From an uncultured Pseudomonadota bacterium (GTDB lineage Bacteria; Myxococcota_A; UBA796; UBA9615), in NCBI GenBank assembly GCA_937907595.1, contig CALCXL010000080.1:1-13548 (forward strand): a stretch of 13,548 nt of DNA, in the 5' to 3' direction. A program made the position numbers and the translations under genes. The notes below the pieces were generated by a model. The model was not told the DNA's origin. It did not search any database and was given only the letters and a program-made list of their open reading frames with translations. Position 1 is the first letter of the stretch. Each line of letters opens with the position of its first letter. Below are positions 13,484 through 13,548 of this stretch, one piece after another.

Positions 13484-13548
13484 ATGTCTGATGCCCTTGG
13501 AATGATCGAGACCCGCGGCTTCGCGGCCATGGTCGAAGCCTCTGACGC
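13484..13548 (+). CDS. Bacterial microcompartment hexameric shell protein (BMC-H), N-terminal fragment
   Basis: Only 21 full codons are present before the window ends. They begin SDALGMIETRGFAAMVEASD, which is the highly conserved opening of PduA/EutM/CsoS1-type BMC-H proteins (ALGMIETRG, then the A..ASDA helix). BMC-H hexamers are the main facets of microcompartment shells. A GGAG at 13470 about ten bases before the ATG serves as ribosome site. The gene is cotranscribed with the BMC-T gene 37 bases upstream. Despite the short length the signature is specific; the rest of the gene, and the locus's enzymes, lie to the right of this window. Confidence 0.85.
   Translation, partial: MSDALGMIETRGFAAMVEASD

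Noticed and set aside
1..13548. tRNA, rRNA, riboswitch or insertion-sequence features
   Set aside because: I saw no tRNA-like cloverleaf, rRNA sequence, transposase motif or terminal inverted repeats by eye; a covariance-model scan would be needed to exclude small RNAs.

Overview
The window is very GC-rich and almost fully coding, with strong G/C preference at third codon positions. Several traits point to a myxobacterium-like organism (phylum Myxococcota, formerly Deltaproteobacteria): a MopE-type Asp/Cys repeat protein ending in a MYXO-CTERM-like anchor, lipoproteins with poly-Asp linkers behind the lipobox, and a bacterial microcompartment (BMC) shell gene pair of the kind known from Haliangium. 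This is inferred from protein style only; there is no rRNA or other taxonomic marker in the window.

Layout. (1) Bases 1-5947, plus strand, form a cell-surface block: the 3' part of a metal-binding-repeat surface protein, a short 245-base stretch holding what looks like a degraded small reading frame, an arylsulfotransferase-like lipoprotein, and a large lipoprotein with a CehA/McbA-type metallohydrolase domain. (2) Bases 6019-9102, plus strand, form a two-gene redox operon: an exported thiol peroxidase (Tpx) and, 8 bases later, a 789-residue membrane 4Fe-4S protein fused to helical repeats and a C-terminal cyclic-nucleotide-binding domain. (3) Bases 9103-12684, minus strand, form a two-gene phosphate block: a PiT-type phosphate transporter followed 30-50 bases later by a fusion of a 2-phosphoglycerate-kinase-like P-loop enzyme with an archaeal-type cofactor-independent phosphoglycerate mutase. 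(4) From 12764 to the right edge, plus strand, a recognisable promoter drives a tandem-domain BMC shell protein (BMC-T, apparently circularly permuted) and the first 21 codons of a BMC-H shell protein. This is the left end of a microcompartment locus whose enzymes lie outside the window.

How they may work together. The redox pair is probably one unit: peroxide detoxification in the envelope plus a membrane iron-sulfur electron carrier gated or regulated by cAMP/cGMP. The phosphate pair may couple phosphate uptake to phosphoglycerate/2,3-bisphosphoglycerate chemistry. The microcompartment genes are transcribed divergently from the phosphate pair, so a functional link is possible but unproven. 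The most noteworthy items are the BMC locus start, the kinase-mutase fusion with an apparent Ser-to-Thr change at its nucleophile position, and the 4Fe-4S/cNMP fusion. Recurrent extended -10 elements placed directly before start codons suggest leaderless or very-short-leader transcripts.
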